25,873 bases of DNA from Embleya sp040605455 (GTDB lineage: Bacteria; Actinomycetota; Actinomycetes; Streptomycetales; Streptomycetaceae), in assembly GCF_040605455.1 (NCBI RefSeq), contig NZ_JBEXCV010000129.1:1-25873 (forward strand), written 5' to 3'. Numbering within the stretch: position 1 is the first letter of the stretch; the number at the start of each line of letters is the position of its first letter. This document shows, piece after piece, positions 9,301 through 16,897 of the stretch. Under the pieces are notes generated by a model. The model had not been told where the DNA came from and searched no databases. It was given only the letters and a program-made list of their open reading frames with translations. Position numbers and translations under genes: made by a program.

Positions 9301-11914
9301 GGTGAATCGGCCGATCTCGGTCACCGACCCGGCAGGCGCGACCACCACATCCGGCTACGACCCGGTAGGCAACCTGCTCACGCGGCGCGATGCCAACGAC
9401 CACACCACCACGTACACCTACGACGCGGCCGACCGGATGAGTAAGGAAACCGACCCGCTCGGCCGGAGTATCACGTACAGCTACAACGCGAACGGTAATC
9501 GCACAGGCATCCTCAATGCCCGCGGGCAAACCACGACCAACGGCTACGATGCCTCCGGTCGACTGGTGGGAACCACTTACTCGGACGGAACTCCCGCCAA
9601 GTCCTTCACTCACGATCCGGCCGGGCGGATGACGATCGCCGTCGACGGGACCGGCAGCCGGACCATCGGGTACGACGACGACGGTCGGATGACCAGTGTG
9701 ACCCACCCCGCCGGCGGTGCTTTCGCGTACACATACGATCCGGCCGGCCGCCTCTTGCAACGCGCCTACCCGGACACGACCCGCATCGGCTACACCTATG
9801 ACGACGACGGCCGGACGACCGCCCAAACCACCGGCGGCAAGACCACGACCTTCGGCTACGACCTCGCCGGAAACCTGACGAGTACCACGTATCCGACCGG
9901 CACCGGGGCCGCAGAGGCGTTCGCCTATGATCCCGCCGGCCGGCTCAGCGCGACGAGCAGCACGCGGTCCGGCACCCCGCTCGCGAGTTGGCAGATCAGT
10001 CGGGATCCTGCCGGTGCGGCCACCGCAGCCGTCACCAAGCACAACGGACTCGACTACACCACGACGTACACCTACGATCCCGCCGGGCGCTTGGCGTCGG
10101 CCTGCCCTGCCGCAGGATCGAATGGTCTGTGCACGAGCGGCGTTGCGAACCTGCCCGGTACGACATACACCTACGATCGAGTCGGCAACCGCGCGACTCA
10201 GGCCACGAGTTCTGCGCACAGCGCTCCCCGTACCACCACGTACACCTACGACGCGGCGGACCAACTCACCGCCTCGACCGATCCCGACGGCAGAACGACT
10301 TACGGCTACGACGCGGACGGCAACCAGACCGCCACCACCCCGCCGACCGGTTCCCAGCGCAGCCCCGTGACCCGCGCCTTCGACGCCGCCAACCGCATGA
10401 CGTCGCAGACCATGGCGACCGGCGCTCCCGTGACCTATGCCTATGACGCGTTCGACAACCGGGCGACCGAGCAACGCGGTACCGACACCGCCACCTTGGC
10501 CTGGGACACCAACAACAACCAGCCCCTGCTTGCGACCCGCACGGAAGTCGGCGGTGCCACCGACTACATGCACGATCCCCTGGGCCGAGTCTCGTCCACG
10601 TCGTCCGCCGCCGGCCCCACGTATCTCCTGCACGACTGGCAGGACAGCGTCACCGACACCGCGGACGCAAGCGGTCAGCCACGCGGGATCGCCTCGGTGG
10701 ACTACGACCCCTTCGGTAACCCGACCGTCGACTTGGCTTTGATCGGGTCGACCGGAATCGGTTTCGACAGCCAGATGATCAACGCGGACGGCGGCACATA
10801 CAACCTGCGCGCCCGCCAGTACGACCCGAGCACCGGACGGTTCCTCGGCCGCGACCCGGTGACCCGAGGTCGTGTCGACCCGTCGGTCTCCGGCTACGTC
10901 TACACCGACAACAAGCCGCTCGACCTCGACGACCGATCCGGACAGACACCGCAGGTGCCCGGTGCGCCGAACGGCAGGTACATGCCCGGCAACACGAAGG
11001 CGCACAACTTCGCCCTGGGGATGGCAGCCGACCAGCAGGTCGCCAAGTACGGGGCACGCAATGTCTACGCCGCGCTGGACGGTCGCCGGGGCTGGCGGAC
11101 CAAGCAGTGGGTACTGGCGAGCGGGGGCGGGGGACACACCGGCAAAGGCGAACCCGACCTGGTGGCCAGGTTCGTGCCGACCCCTCGGGGGCCCGGCTAC
11201 GCGGTATGGGATGTCAAGTCCGCCTACGGCGACGGGGCATTGGACCATCAATCGCAACTCGCCGGCTACATGCGTGCGATCGAAACCGAGACCGGTCGCG
11301 GAACCGTGTACGGGGAACCGGTCCTGACCCAGTTCCGATACTGGCCGCAGGAGAGGTCCATGGTGACCATCTTCAACGCGAGCGACTGGGCCACCTACGC
11401 TTCGCCGGACGCGCAGGAGAACCACTCGCTCCACGGAATGCCGACGTACGACGGCATCATCCTGTATACGAAGTTCCAGATGAACAATCACACACGGCTC
11501 ATCAACGGTTGGCCGAGCGTCAAGGAATACGCCGCAGCCCTGGCCGGCACGGAGAAGGAGATTCTCACGTGCTATCCGGTGCTGTCCGCGCAGAGCAGCG
11601 CACCGCTTCGTGCCGTGGGCAATGCCCGGGGGGCCGACACCTCGGCGCTGGAGGCCATGACTCGGGTCGCGGTTCAGGCGGTGAGCGTCATGGATCCTGA
11701 TCCTTTCCCACTCCCGCCCAAACCGGCGCCGGTACCGACGATTGGTCGCGAGCACAGCGACGGGGGTGGCAAGGGCGGGAAGCCCAAGCTGAGTTGGAAG
11801 CAGGGGCTTACCCTGGCCGCGGTGGTGACGGGCTTGGTGCTGGCACCGGAAGTAACCGCGCCCGTCGTGGCCAGAACGGCAATCACCCGGGGGATCTTCG
11901 CCTTGGCTGCTTGA
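3320..11914 (+). CDS. Secreted RHS/YD-repeat polymorphic toxin with PD-(D/E)XK nuclease-like tail
   Basis: A 2864-residue protein. A Sec signal peptide occupies about residues 1-40 (hydrophobic VLVTSVALALLAAG, cleavage likely after VNA40), followed by a Pro-rich linker to about 160. Four fibronectin III domains span about 165-250, 254-350, 352-449 and 450-540. A TolB-like beta-propeller (repeated 'S-x-D-G-R/K' blades) covers about 565-1000, and a DUF6531-like segment (TGSYTTTVRDAVVPG) is near 1008. YD repeats form the RHS shell to about 2450. The RHS core ends with YNLRARQYDPSTGRFLGRDP and NKPLDLDDRSG at 2541. The variable tail (2542-2864) has GKGEPDL (Asp2613), WDVKS (Asp2631, Lys2633) and QLAGY (Gln2646, Tyr2650), the RecB-like PD-(D/E)XK nuclease pattern. 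A Pro/Gly-rich linker and a hydrophobic C-terminal stretch follow. In-frame GTG starts at 3356 or 3365 would give a shorter signal peptide. The product probably encapsulates and delivers a nuclease against competitors; the next gene is the likely immunity gene. Confidence 0.92.
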   Translation: MSSVLRQRCRGAVGFVRWSSVLVTSVALALLAAGPGAVNAVEAPKVPAKIDRPVDRPAPASTPRVKTEAPPPVPLLPAPQPPEIDHDGKVAGPADEKPEKVVIAEQRPQGIHIPVDDAIQLDADRRISDAQPFALPGPPLSRESSSPPPAAPRSDSATGVTAAVPGAPTAAAALSRNGGAKVTWAAPSSDGGSVITKFTVTASPGGAIATTTGTGVLVTGLTNGTTYTFAVTATNVIGTGPASAASNAVQPRPATYPAAVTDLVVTAGNAQVKVDWKMPLDDGGDDITTAGIQVYRVSDATSRYVYVAAPATTATIGQLVVGAVYRLRVYVVNRSNYGGYSAISADFTPRAGPQPAPPAGVTAQPGTGQARVEWAAPVEDGGSPVTGYVITTYDSANAVVGTPMVVAATPRSATVTGLANGTKYYFGVAATNSAGTGPAWYSAYTTPAAAPGPPAAVTSYPANKGIFVTWSAPADNGGSAVTSYVVTARGPAGDTSQAVTAQNALFSGLDNERAYTFSVKAANVVTTGAGTAFAASATPKSTYRKPTGRPQLGPAVQVPPPGSLYAEERHTPTISGDGRYVFYRTYAALLTPSGVVQRVTENSWTRYDTATGEKRVVWNYDTTNMTMPTRYVHGVASYDGNTFASYGGNSLYVWRADTGRATLASANAAGTPTAGLVAPPALTKDGRYLVFEVHDNLDMADHHTCVESIPWAPKVARADLYRFDTRENRLIRVPLNMTGLPNATPQCAAPSEWLTKPGVSADGRRIVSLVGFSAISNGSPQLKGRELVRTDLAENGTTATSVWMAPTPQNGDWSPSQVGLSDDGKTAVAEMTLAFPERNERKLYKLDPDAPLAAPIQFVNSEAILEWNISGDGKSLGATLARVEAPYTPQSLVVDIASGRITVASQVNGALAEPWLFESGTYISSAVDSTARKIVFGTMSANMLGRTDCATSFRATGARGCSSNIAVVDVLTGAVGVIPERTLGCTCTTSLGGGAPLQTFAGTGVNTATGSYTTTVRDAVVPGVGLTFDFRRTYNSAGQGAAGGSIAAPTTGMLGSGWSDPYSASLSFAPNGDVTVTAEDGAKAVFVKRADGSYVPPPGVLSSLASAADAGGGYTLTFPDSRVDRFDPTGRLTTLFDRNGRGLTLGYTGSTLTTATDSGGRRVDFEHDPASGRLTKLTMPDGRATLYGYDPAGRLTTVRDPAGATTTYAYNADNRLTSVTDPLGNIQVRNAYEPSGRVIDQTQPGGAQPHIAWDPANEVATTTDVDGRTSKDYYVDNVLIGHTSADGGTTRYVYDERLNLAGITDPNGNTTSMTYDAAGNLLTRTAPYPLSHVESWTYDADRNVLTYTNGRGGVTTNTYDSAHRVVSSTDPSGGTTRLTYTPGGQVATVADATGNVFGNTYDPAGNLVTKTDPLGNRTTFTYDAAARLLTSVDPRGNAPGADPGAFTTTYTYDAAGRVKTSTDPNGHTTTTSYDAAGNPTALRDPLGNTHTRAYDAFNRPISQTDPNGGVTTTVHNLQGEVVSVTDPAGGRASYRYDASGRLVSSTTPRGNVPGADPAAFTTNYAYDANGNVLATTDPLGNITRTVVDVLDRPVATIDPLGRRSTATFDADGNLVKSTDADGKDTTYTYDAAGRLRTQTDPTGATSTRDYDVEGRELRETSGLGNVTSWTYSANGQVLTATDPRGNVPGADKPAFTTTRAYDPAGNLLTITDPLGHRTSYTYDGSGLLTAITDPAGGVTTTAYDAADRPIAGTDPNGHKTTSEFDPAGRVLAVVDPLGNRATHTYDAAGRRVSTTTPRGNTPGATPAVHTFRFGYDPDGHRTTTTEPTGAVTRTGYDANGRPTTVTDALSHTTTTTYDAVGNVVETRSPGGAAVTSTYDRNNRLATVTDQVGKTTTYGRDPLGRALTRKDPSGAITSWRYDLDGRTVGSTDPRGNASGADPARYTSTFGYDPAGNRNTETDPLGGVTATFYDGADRKTRVTDPNGRNTTYTYDAVNRPISVTDPAGATTTSGYDPVGNLLTRRDANDHTTTYTYDAADRMSKETDPLGRSITYSYNANGNRTGILNARGQTTTNGYDASGRLVGTTYSDGTPAKSFTHDPAGRMTIAVDGTGSRTIGYDDDGRMTSVTHPAGGAFAYTYDPAGRLLQRAYPDTTRIGYTYDDDGRTTAQTTGGKTTTFGYDLAGNLTSTTYPTGTGAAEAFAYDPAGRLSATSSTRSGTPLASWQISRDPAGAATAAVTKHNGLDYTTTYTYDPAGRLASACPAAGSNGLCTSGVANLPGTTYTYDRVGNRATQATSSAHSAPRTTTYTYDAADQLTASTDPDGRTTYGYDADGNQTATTPPTGSQRSPVTRAFDAANRMTSQTMATGAPVTYAYDAFDNRATEQRGTDTATLAWDTNNNQPLLATRTEVGGATDYMHDPLGRVSSTSSAAGPTYLLHDWQDSVTDTADASGQPRGIASVDYDPFGNPTVDLALIGSTGIGFDSQMINADGGTYNLRARQYDPSTGRFLGRDPVTRGRVDPSVSGYVYTDNKPLDLDDRSGQTPQVPGAPNGRYMPGNTKAHNFALGMAADQQVAKYGARNVYAALDGRRGWRTKQWVLASGGGGHTGKGEPDLVARFVPTPRGPGYAVWDVKSAYGDGALDHQSQLAGYMRAIETETGRGTVYGEPVLTQFRYWPQERSMVTIFNASDWATYASPDAQENHSLHGMPTYDGIILYTKFQMNNHTRLINGWPSVKEYAAALAGTEKEILTCYPVLSAQSSAPLRAVGNARGADTSALEAMTRVAVQAVSVMDPDPFPLPPKPAPVPTIGREHSDGGGKGGKPKLSWKQGLTLAAVVTGLVLAPEVTAPVVARTAITRGIFALAA
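7619..9115 (+). repeat. Long-period super-repeat inside the RHS shell
   Basis: The motif PRGNxPGADPAxFTT (with variants) interrupts the normal 21-residue YD periodicity five times, starting at protein residues 1434, 1548, 1683, 1797 and 1932. Spacings are 114, 135, 114 and 135 residues. These equal five or six 21-residue repeats plus a 9-residue insertion. Confidence 0.8.
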
Positions 11915-11948
11915 CTTCGATGACGAGGAACGAGAGTGAGCTCCAGCG

Positions 11949-12944
11949 ATGTTGAGGCGCGAAGCCGACGGAGTCGCGTGGTATGTGGCGCGGGCGACCG
12001 CGGCAGGGCGGACCCCGCCGGAGCCGGAACTCGGGTTGTTCTGGACCTCGCACTCGGACCCTCGACGTCCCGGGGAGGCGGCCCGAGCGGTCGTGGAAGT
12101 GATCGAGGAGGAACTCGCCCGAGTGGGCGCGCAGTTGCACCGAGAACAGCTGTCGTCCGGCTTGTCGATGGACAGTCCCTCGGTGTACCGGTTCTCCGGC
12201 CCGGGGATCGAGAAGGCGGCTTCGGTGTTCGGCCTCGGCACTTCCGCTCGCCTGTTCGCGATGTGGACGTGGCCGTCTGACGATCGGCCGCACTCGTCGT
12301 TGGTATTGACGGTCGAGTCGTCGGCGTGGGACCAGTCGCGGTGGAACGGGCGGCTGCGTACGACGCGTCATCTCTTCGAGGCGGCCGGCTCGTCCGTCGA
12401 CGAGGGCGGGGCAGCCTGGGCTCGGATCATGTCGCGCATCTCCGCCCCGACCGCAGCGGTGTGGGCGGGGATCGGGCTCGGCTACTGGCCACAGGACATG
12501 CGGTCGCCGCCGTACGAGTGCTACTACCCGATCCGGGAAGAAGAGGGCGAGTCCCGAGCCGATCGCAACCCTCGTGGCTACCACTGGGGCAATCTGCTGA
12601 GCAAGGGACATGTCGCGGCGCTGGGCGGCGTCGGGGCCGTCGAGGAGCGCTGTCGAGAACTCGGGCTGACCGCCGAACCCGTCGATGCCGGTACCCACGC
12701 GCCTGCGCTCCTTGTCCGTGGCGCGAAGACCGTCTCCACGCTGACCGACGAACGCCTCGGCGCCGTCCGGGATCTGCTGGACCCGATCCTGATCCGGCGT
12801 GATTACATCTGGTACGCCGGTTGGCCCGTCCAGGTCTTCAAGCAGCCTGGTACCGCGCATCGTGAGATCCCGGTAACAAGCGACGCCGACCGATGGATCT
12901 TCGATGACGACGAGCCGCCGTCGACGGACGATGACGACGGGTAG
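11949..12944 (+). CDS. Probable immunity protein for the RHS nuclease toxin
   Basis: A 331-residue soluble protein starting MLRREADGVAWYVARATAAG, beginning 34 nt after the toxin stop on the same strand. It has no signal peptide or membrane helix, as expected of a cytoplasmic immunity protein that neutralises toxin in the producer. The middle and C-terminal parts (YHWGNLLSKGHVAALGGV, then a short helix and ALLVRGAKTVSTLTDERLG) recall the alpha/beta layout of DUF3396/Imm52-type immunity proteins. I recall Imm52 being paired with the Tox-REase-5 nuclease family. The C-terminus is strongly acidic (FDDDEPPSTDDDDG), common in nuclease inhibitors. The ribosome site is weak (GAGAGTGAG, about 12 nt upstream). 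Family assignment is tentative; the immunity role rests mainly on position. Confidence 0.6.
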   Translation: MLRREADGVAWYVARATAAGRTPPEPELGLFWTSHSDPRRPGEAARAVVEVIEEELARVGAQLHREQLSSGLSMDSPSVYRFSGPGIEKAASVFGLGTSARLFAMWTWPSDDRPHSSLVLTVESSAWDQSRWNGRLRTTRHLFEAAGSSVDEGGAAWARIMSRISAPTAAVWAGIGLGYWPQDMRSPPYECYYPIREEEGESRADRNPRGYHWGNLLSKGHVAALGGVGAVEERCRELGLTAEPVDAGTHAPALLVRGAKTVSTLTDERLGAVRDLLDPILIRRDYIWYAGWPVQVFKQPGTAHREIPVTSDADRWIFDDDEPPSTDDDDG

Positions 12945-13458
12945 CGCGAGCGAGCGGTTGTCGCCTCGGGACGAGATTCACGAGGTCGCAGGTTTCCGGA
13001 TGGGGCTCCCGGAGTCGCCGGCGTGTATCGGATCCGTGCCGTTCCCGCGCCGCCACCGGCGCCGCGCTCGGCGGGCGACGAAGCCGATGCGTCGGTTCTC
13101 GGATCCCAGGGCGGCGGTGGTCTCGATGCCCGGAACCTCCGGCGATGTGGCCGCCGCCACGACTCGGGCCGTGTCGAGGGCTCGACGCGATGGCGACGAG
13201 GACGCCCTGGGTGCGCTGAGGCGTCATGGCCACGTCCGCAGCCGTGAGGTTTCCGGCTCCTCTTCCGAGCCTGGAACCGCCTGTCGACGCGAGCACCTTG
13301 GTGGTACCACAGCGGCGCAACCGACCAGGGCGGACCACGCCTCGTGGCGGTAGCGGGCGTCTCCAACCGCAATGTCCCCGCGCGACCGAGTCGCCGAGTC
13401 CTGCCGATCGGGTCAGTGTGGAAGCAGGGGATCGTCCCCACGCACCACTTCCTCGCGT
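12945..13458. other. Gene-free stretch after the immunity gene
   Basis: About 500 nt of GC-rich sequence. Frames are open on both strands but read as Arg/Ser/Pro-rich low-complexity sequence without recognisable domains. A decayed gene is possible; I cannot identify one. An AGGAGG ribosome site at 13459-13464 ends the stretch. Confidence 0.4.
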
Positions 13459-13470
13459 AGGAGGCCCACG

Positions 13471-13893
13471 ATGACCACCCACTCGCAACGAACGAGCGAA
13501 AGTCACGGAGTCAGGGCCGGATCGCCCTCGGGCTGGACCGTCTTCGCCGCGGTTCTGATGGTCTTCGGCGGCGCCCTTGCGGTATTGCAGGGAATCGCCG
13601 CCATCGCCAAAGACGACATCGTCGTCAATACGCGCAACTACTCCTACTCGTTCAGCACCACCGGCTGGGGCTGGATCCACCTGTGCCTGGGCATCGTTAT
13701 CTTCCTCGCCGGCATCGCCCTGTTCAGCGGCGCGCTCTGGGCCCGCATCATCGGCGTAGCCCTGGCCGGGCTGAGCATGGTCGCGAATTTCGTCTGGCTG
13801 CCCCACTACCCGGTGTGGTCGATCGTCGTGATCGCCCTTGACCTGGCCGTCATCTGGGCCCTGTGCACCGGCCCACAACGGAGCAACCGGTAG
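13471..13893 (+). CDS. DUF7144-like four-helix membrane protein
   Basis: A 140-residue integral membrane protein starting MTTHSQRTSESHGVRAGSPS. The ATG at 13471 is chosen because a perfect AGGAGG (13459-13464) sits 6 nt upstream. Four hydrophobic segments are visible: WTVFAAVLMVFGGALAVLQG; WGWIHLCLGIVIFLAGIALF; WARIIGVALAGLSMVANFVW; and WSIVVIALDLAVIWALC. The 'T-x-W-G-W-I-H-L-x-L-G' loop and 'G-A-x-W-A-R-x-x-G' motif are typical of the DUF7144 family, common in Streptomyces and without known function. There is no obvious partner: glutamate decarboxylase follows after 218 nt. The role is unknown. Confidence 0.8.
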   Translation: MTTHSQRTSESHGVRAGSPSGWTVFAAVLMVFGGALAVLQGIAAIAKDDIVVNTRNYSYSFSTTGWGWIHLCLGIVIFLAGIALFSGALWARIIGVALAGLSMVANFVWLPHYPVWSIVVIALDLAVIWALCTGPQRSNR

Positions 13894-14111
13894 GCCACGA
13901 AGGGCGGTCGTGTTTCGACCGTGGGCTCACCCCCAGGCCCGCCGCGCCTGCGTCCCCGTCCGCCGTGGCCGCACGCCATTGGCGCGGCGGCGACCAGCAC
14001 CCGACGGCCGCCCGGCGACGGCCCGGGCGGAGTATGCCCGCTATCGGGTATCGGTATTCACCCTTACTGTTCGTAAAAGGCTAAAAATACTGCAATATGA
14101 GAGGTTTTCCA

Positions 14112-15494
14112 ATGGCTCTGCACAAGGCCAAGGAACAGGCCGGTGGCCCGGCCGACGACGTCTTCGCTTCCCCGCTGAGCGAGCGCCCCTTGTCCAAGCG
14201 GGCCATGCCCGAACTCCCGACGCCCCCGAACATCGTCTTCCAGGTGCTGCGCAACGAGCTGCTCCTGGACGGCAACGCCGCGCAGAACCTCGCCACGTTC
14301 TGCACCACCTGGGCGGACGACGAAGTGCGCCGCCTCCTGGACCTGTGCCTCGACAAGAACATCGTCGACAAGGACGAGTACCCGCAGACCGCGGAGATCG
14401 AGTCGCGGTGCGTCAACATCCTCGCGAACCTGTGGCACGCGCCCACCGGTGGGGGCAACGCCGTGGGCTGCTCGACCACCGGTTCCAGCGAGGCCGCCAT
14501 GCTCTGCGGCCTCGCCCTGAAATGGCGGTGGCGCAACCGCCGGCGCGATGCGGGCCTGCCGACCGACCGGCCGAACCTGGTGTGCGGGCCCGTACAAGTG
14601 TGCTGGGAGAAGTTCGCCCGCTACTTCGACGTCGAACTGCGCCAAGTCCCCGTGGAGCCTGGCGCGACCGGGCTCGAACCGCACCAACTGCGCCACTACG
14701 TCGACGAGAACACCATCGGCGTCGTGGCGATCCTCGGCGTCACCTACACCTGCACGTACGAGCCCGTCGCCGAAATCGCGGCCGAACTCGACCGGATCCA
14801 GGCGGAAACCGGCCTCGACATCCCCGTGCACGTGGACGCGGCCTCCGGCGGGTTCATCGCCCCCTTCCTACACCCCGACCTGACGTGGGACTTCCGGGTA
14901 CCGCGCGTCGCCTCGATCAACTCCTCGGGCCACAAGTACGGTATGGCCCCGCTCGGCGTCGGCTGGGCCCTGTGGCGCGACGCCGCCGCCCTGCCCCCCG
15001 ACCTCGTCTTCCACGTCAGCTACCTCGGCGGCGACATGCCCACCCTCGCCCTGAACTTCTCCCGCCCCGGCGGGCAAGTCATCGCCCAGTACTACCTGTT
15101 CCTGCGCCTGGGCCGGGAGGGGTACCGGCGGGTCTACGAGGCGTGCGCACACACGGCCCAGCACCTCGCCCGGCAGATCGCCGACATGGGCCCCTTCACC
15201 CTGCTCTACGACGGGGCGGGAGCGCTGCCGGCCGTCTCCTACACCCTGGCCGACCCGGACTCGGTCGGATGGAGCCTGTACGACCTCTCCGACCTGCTCC
15301 GGATGCGCGGCTGGCAGGTGCCCTCCTACCCGCTGCCGCCCGACCGCCAGGAGACCGTCATCCAGCGGGTACTCGTTCGCCACGGCGTCGACCGCGACGA
15401 GATCGAACTCCTCGCCGATGACATGCGCCGCGCCATCAAGCAACTCGACGACGGCCACCCGCACGACGCGAACCGCGCCGCCTTCCACCACTGA
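14112..15494 (+). CDS. gadB: Glutamate decarboxylase (PLP-dependent)
   Basis: A 460-residue fold-type I PLP enzyme converting L-glutamate to GABA and CO2 with proton consumption. Hallmarks are GCSTTGSSEAAMLCGLALKW (phosphate-binding region), HVDAASGGFIAPF (the Asp that contacts the pyridine nitrogen) and INSSGHKYG with the PLP lysine at Lys275. The length matches E. coli GadB (466). I start at ATG 14112 because GAGAGG (14099-14104) lies 7 nt upstream. The ATG at 14097 overlaps that ribosome site and would add five residues. The C-terminus ends FHH, recalling the C-terminal His that locks E. coli GadB at neutral pH. The upstream 60 nt are AT-rich (14050-14096), probably the promoter. No antiporter gene is adjacent, but two other predicted glutamate-pathway genes lie 2.3 kb away. 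Confidence 0.93.
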   Translation: MALHKAKEQAGGPADDVFASPLSERPLSKRAMPELPTPPNIVFQVLRNELLLDGNAAQNLATFCTTWADDEVRRLLDLCLDKNIVDKDEYPQTAEIESRCVNILANLWHAPTGGGNAVGCSTTGSSEAAMLCGLALKWRWRNRRRDAGLPTDRPNLVCGPVQVCWEKFARYFDVELRQVPVEPGATGLEPHQLRHYVDENTIGVVAILGVTYTCTYEPVAEIAAELDRIQAETGLDIPVHVDAASGGFIAPFLHPDLTWDFRVPRVASINSSGHKYGMAPLGVGWALWRDAAALPPDLVFHVSYLGGDMPTLALNFSRPGGQVIAQYYLFLRLGREGYRRVYEACAHTAQHLARQIADMGPFTLLYDGAGALPAVSYTLADPDSVGWSLYDLSDLLRMRGWQVPSYPLPPDRQETVIQRVLVRHGVDRDEIELLADDMRRAIKQLDDGHPHDANRAAFHH

Positions 15495-15804
15495 CCAGGC
15501 CCGGCGGACTCCGATACGCACGAGACCGGAATCCCGGCGCGCCACCGTCCGAGCCGACCTTCCCGGCGCTCGGCGAGCATGGCGCCGGCATTATCGACTC
15601 CGGCTCGGGCCTCCGCAAAGCGCCCAAATGACCGGCGTCCTGTCTGCGCGGTGCTTGAGGCATGTGGCAGCCCTGCGCCGATGCCGGGTCGGGGGCTGTG
15701 CGGGTGAATCCGGCATCCGGGTCGGCATGGCAGTGGGTCCGCGCCCGGGGCGCGGCAGGACGATGCTACGGATGTGCCCGGCGTACCAGAGGAGTGAGAC
15801 GCCG
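15495..15804. other. Gene-free spacer downstream of gadB
   Basis: About 310 nt with no supportable gene on either strand. Only the AGAGGAG ribosome site at about 15788-15794, serving the next gene, is clear. I found no convincing terminator hairpin. Confidence 0.4.
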
Positions 15805-16191
15805 ATGCCCAAACGCACCTGTCGCAAGGACACGATGAAGGTTGTGTTCGTGCTGCCCGCGGACGCGCCGGCCGGGCCGGTGAGCGTAGTGGGCGATTTC
15901 AACGGCTGGGACCCGGCCGCACACCCACCCACGGAACCCGAGGACGGCATGCGGGCGGCGACGGTCCCGCTGCCGGCCACCGACTGGGCACTCTCGGCGC
16001 GCGTCCATGCGTCGGCACTGGTGCGGGCCTTGGCGAAGGCCGCGGTTCGCGGTAGCCGTCAGGCGCCCCTGCACACCGCCCGCGCGGCGTCACGGCGCCG
16101 AACCGGGGCAGCGGCCGGTGGACAACTCGAGCGGGACGCCGGATTTGGACAATGGCCGACGGACGTTTCGGGCGGCCCAGGCCGTCACTGA
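15805..16191 (+). pseudogene. CBM48-like (isoamylase early-set) protein with lost C-terminus
   Basis: The first 60 residues match the small actinobacterial 'isoamylase early set' proteins. They start MPKRTCRKDTMKVVFVLPAD, continue AGPVSVVGDFNGWDPAAH, and end the similarity at MRAATVPLPATD. The VSVVGDFNGW motif is the carbohydrate-binding strand-turn of CBM48/AMPK glycogen-binding domains. The expected second half (H-x-F-R-Y-L, W-F-x-D-D) is missing in all three frames after about 15983. The frame instead runs on as Ala/Arg-rich sequence to a stop at 16191, giving 128 residues rather than about 95. A recombination or deletion has probably replaced the tail. The ribosome site AGAGGAG is intact, so a product may still be made. 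Confidence 0.6.
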
Positions 16192-16218
16192 CAGGCCTTG
16201 TCAGGCGCCCCGACGCGG

Positions 16219-16548
16219 TCAGGAGTACCAGGACGCCTCCGTCGGTCGCGACCGACGGGGCACCTCCCGAGCGGGCATGGGCCTGCGTTCGCCGCCCGCG
16301 AGCAGGATGCTTACCGGATCGCCGCCGAGAGCGCCTGGGAGCGTCACTTCGACCTCGATGCCGCGAGGCGGGTCGGTGGGCAGGATCGCGGTCATCACCT
16401 GCGTCCGGGCGTGGTGGCCGTGGACGCGGGCGGCGGCGACCTCTTTCCCGTTCACGAGGACATCCAGCTCCCGCGTCCCGCCCATCCGCAGGTCCACGGT
16501 GACCGAGCAGCCGGCGTGCTCGCAATGAAAGTGATACTCGCGGCCCAT
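16219..16548 (-). CDS. 109-residue hypothetical protein
   Basis: Starts MGREYHFHCEHAGCSVTVDL, then GGTRELDVLVNGKEVAAARV, and ends RRPMPAREVPRRSRPTEASW plus YS. The start at 16548 is supported by AGGAAGG about 7 nt upstream on the minus strand. The protein looks like an all-beta domain with an early Cys-x4-Cys pair flanked by His (HCEHAGC), which might bind a metal. It resembles hypothetical proteins I have seen in streptomycetes but belongs to no family I can name. It runs opposite to its neighbours, so context says little. Confidence 0.65.
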   Translation of the reverse strand: MGREYHFHCEHAGCSVTVDLRMGGTRELDVLVNGKEVAAARVHGHHARTQVMTAILPTDPPRGIEVEVTLPGALGGDPVSILLAGGERRPMPAREVPRRSRPTEASWYS

Positions 16549-16897
16549 GATCGCCTTCCTGAATCGCCGGGCGAAAAGACCCCTCCACTCCATCGTGGCA
16601 CTGGGTGGCGGCTGCGGCAGCCTGGATCCGCCCCCGCGATCGTCCACGTGCCCGTTGCGTGTCACGAGGCGGCGATGGGCGGCACCGGGGCACCCGGCCG
16701 CACCCAGGGCACCCCAACGATCACGCATCGCGGACCCGCACTCTCCGGGCCCGGAGCCCGGCTCGGGTGACAACCTCCTGCCGCGATCCGCGCCCACGAC
16801 CACGGCCTGCTCCAGTGACCGGGCCTCGGCGGGTCGGGCGCGGGGTCAGGGGGTGGCGGAACTTGGTTCGGTCGAACGCGCAGGCGACACTGAGGAG
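16549..16897. other. Divergent intergenic region without a visible gene
   Basis: About 350 nt between the divergent genes at 16548 (minus) and 16898 (plus). It should hold both promoters. No strong -35/-10 pair, repeat or hairpin stands out; open frames here are Pro/Arg-rich and unconvincing. Confidence 0.4.

Noticed and set aside
10946..11914. HNH, Hint or deaminase toxin at the RHS C-terminus
   Set aside because: No HNH triad, intein-like Hint motif or HxE...PCxxC signature is present; the only catalytic pattern seen is PD...DxK...QxxxY.
4766..12241. Very long open frames on the minus strand opposite the RHS gene (984 and 1306 codons)
   Set aside because: They are antisense shadows of the GC-biased RHS repeats: Val/Gly/Arg-rich, no domains, and their periodicity mirrors the YD repeats.
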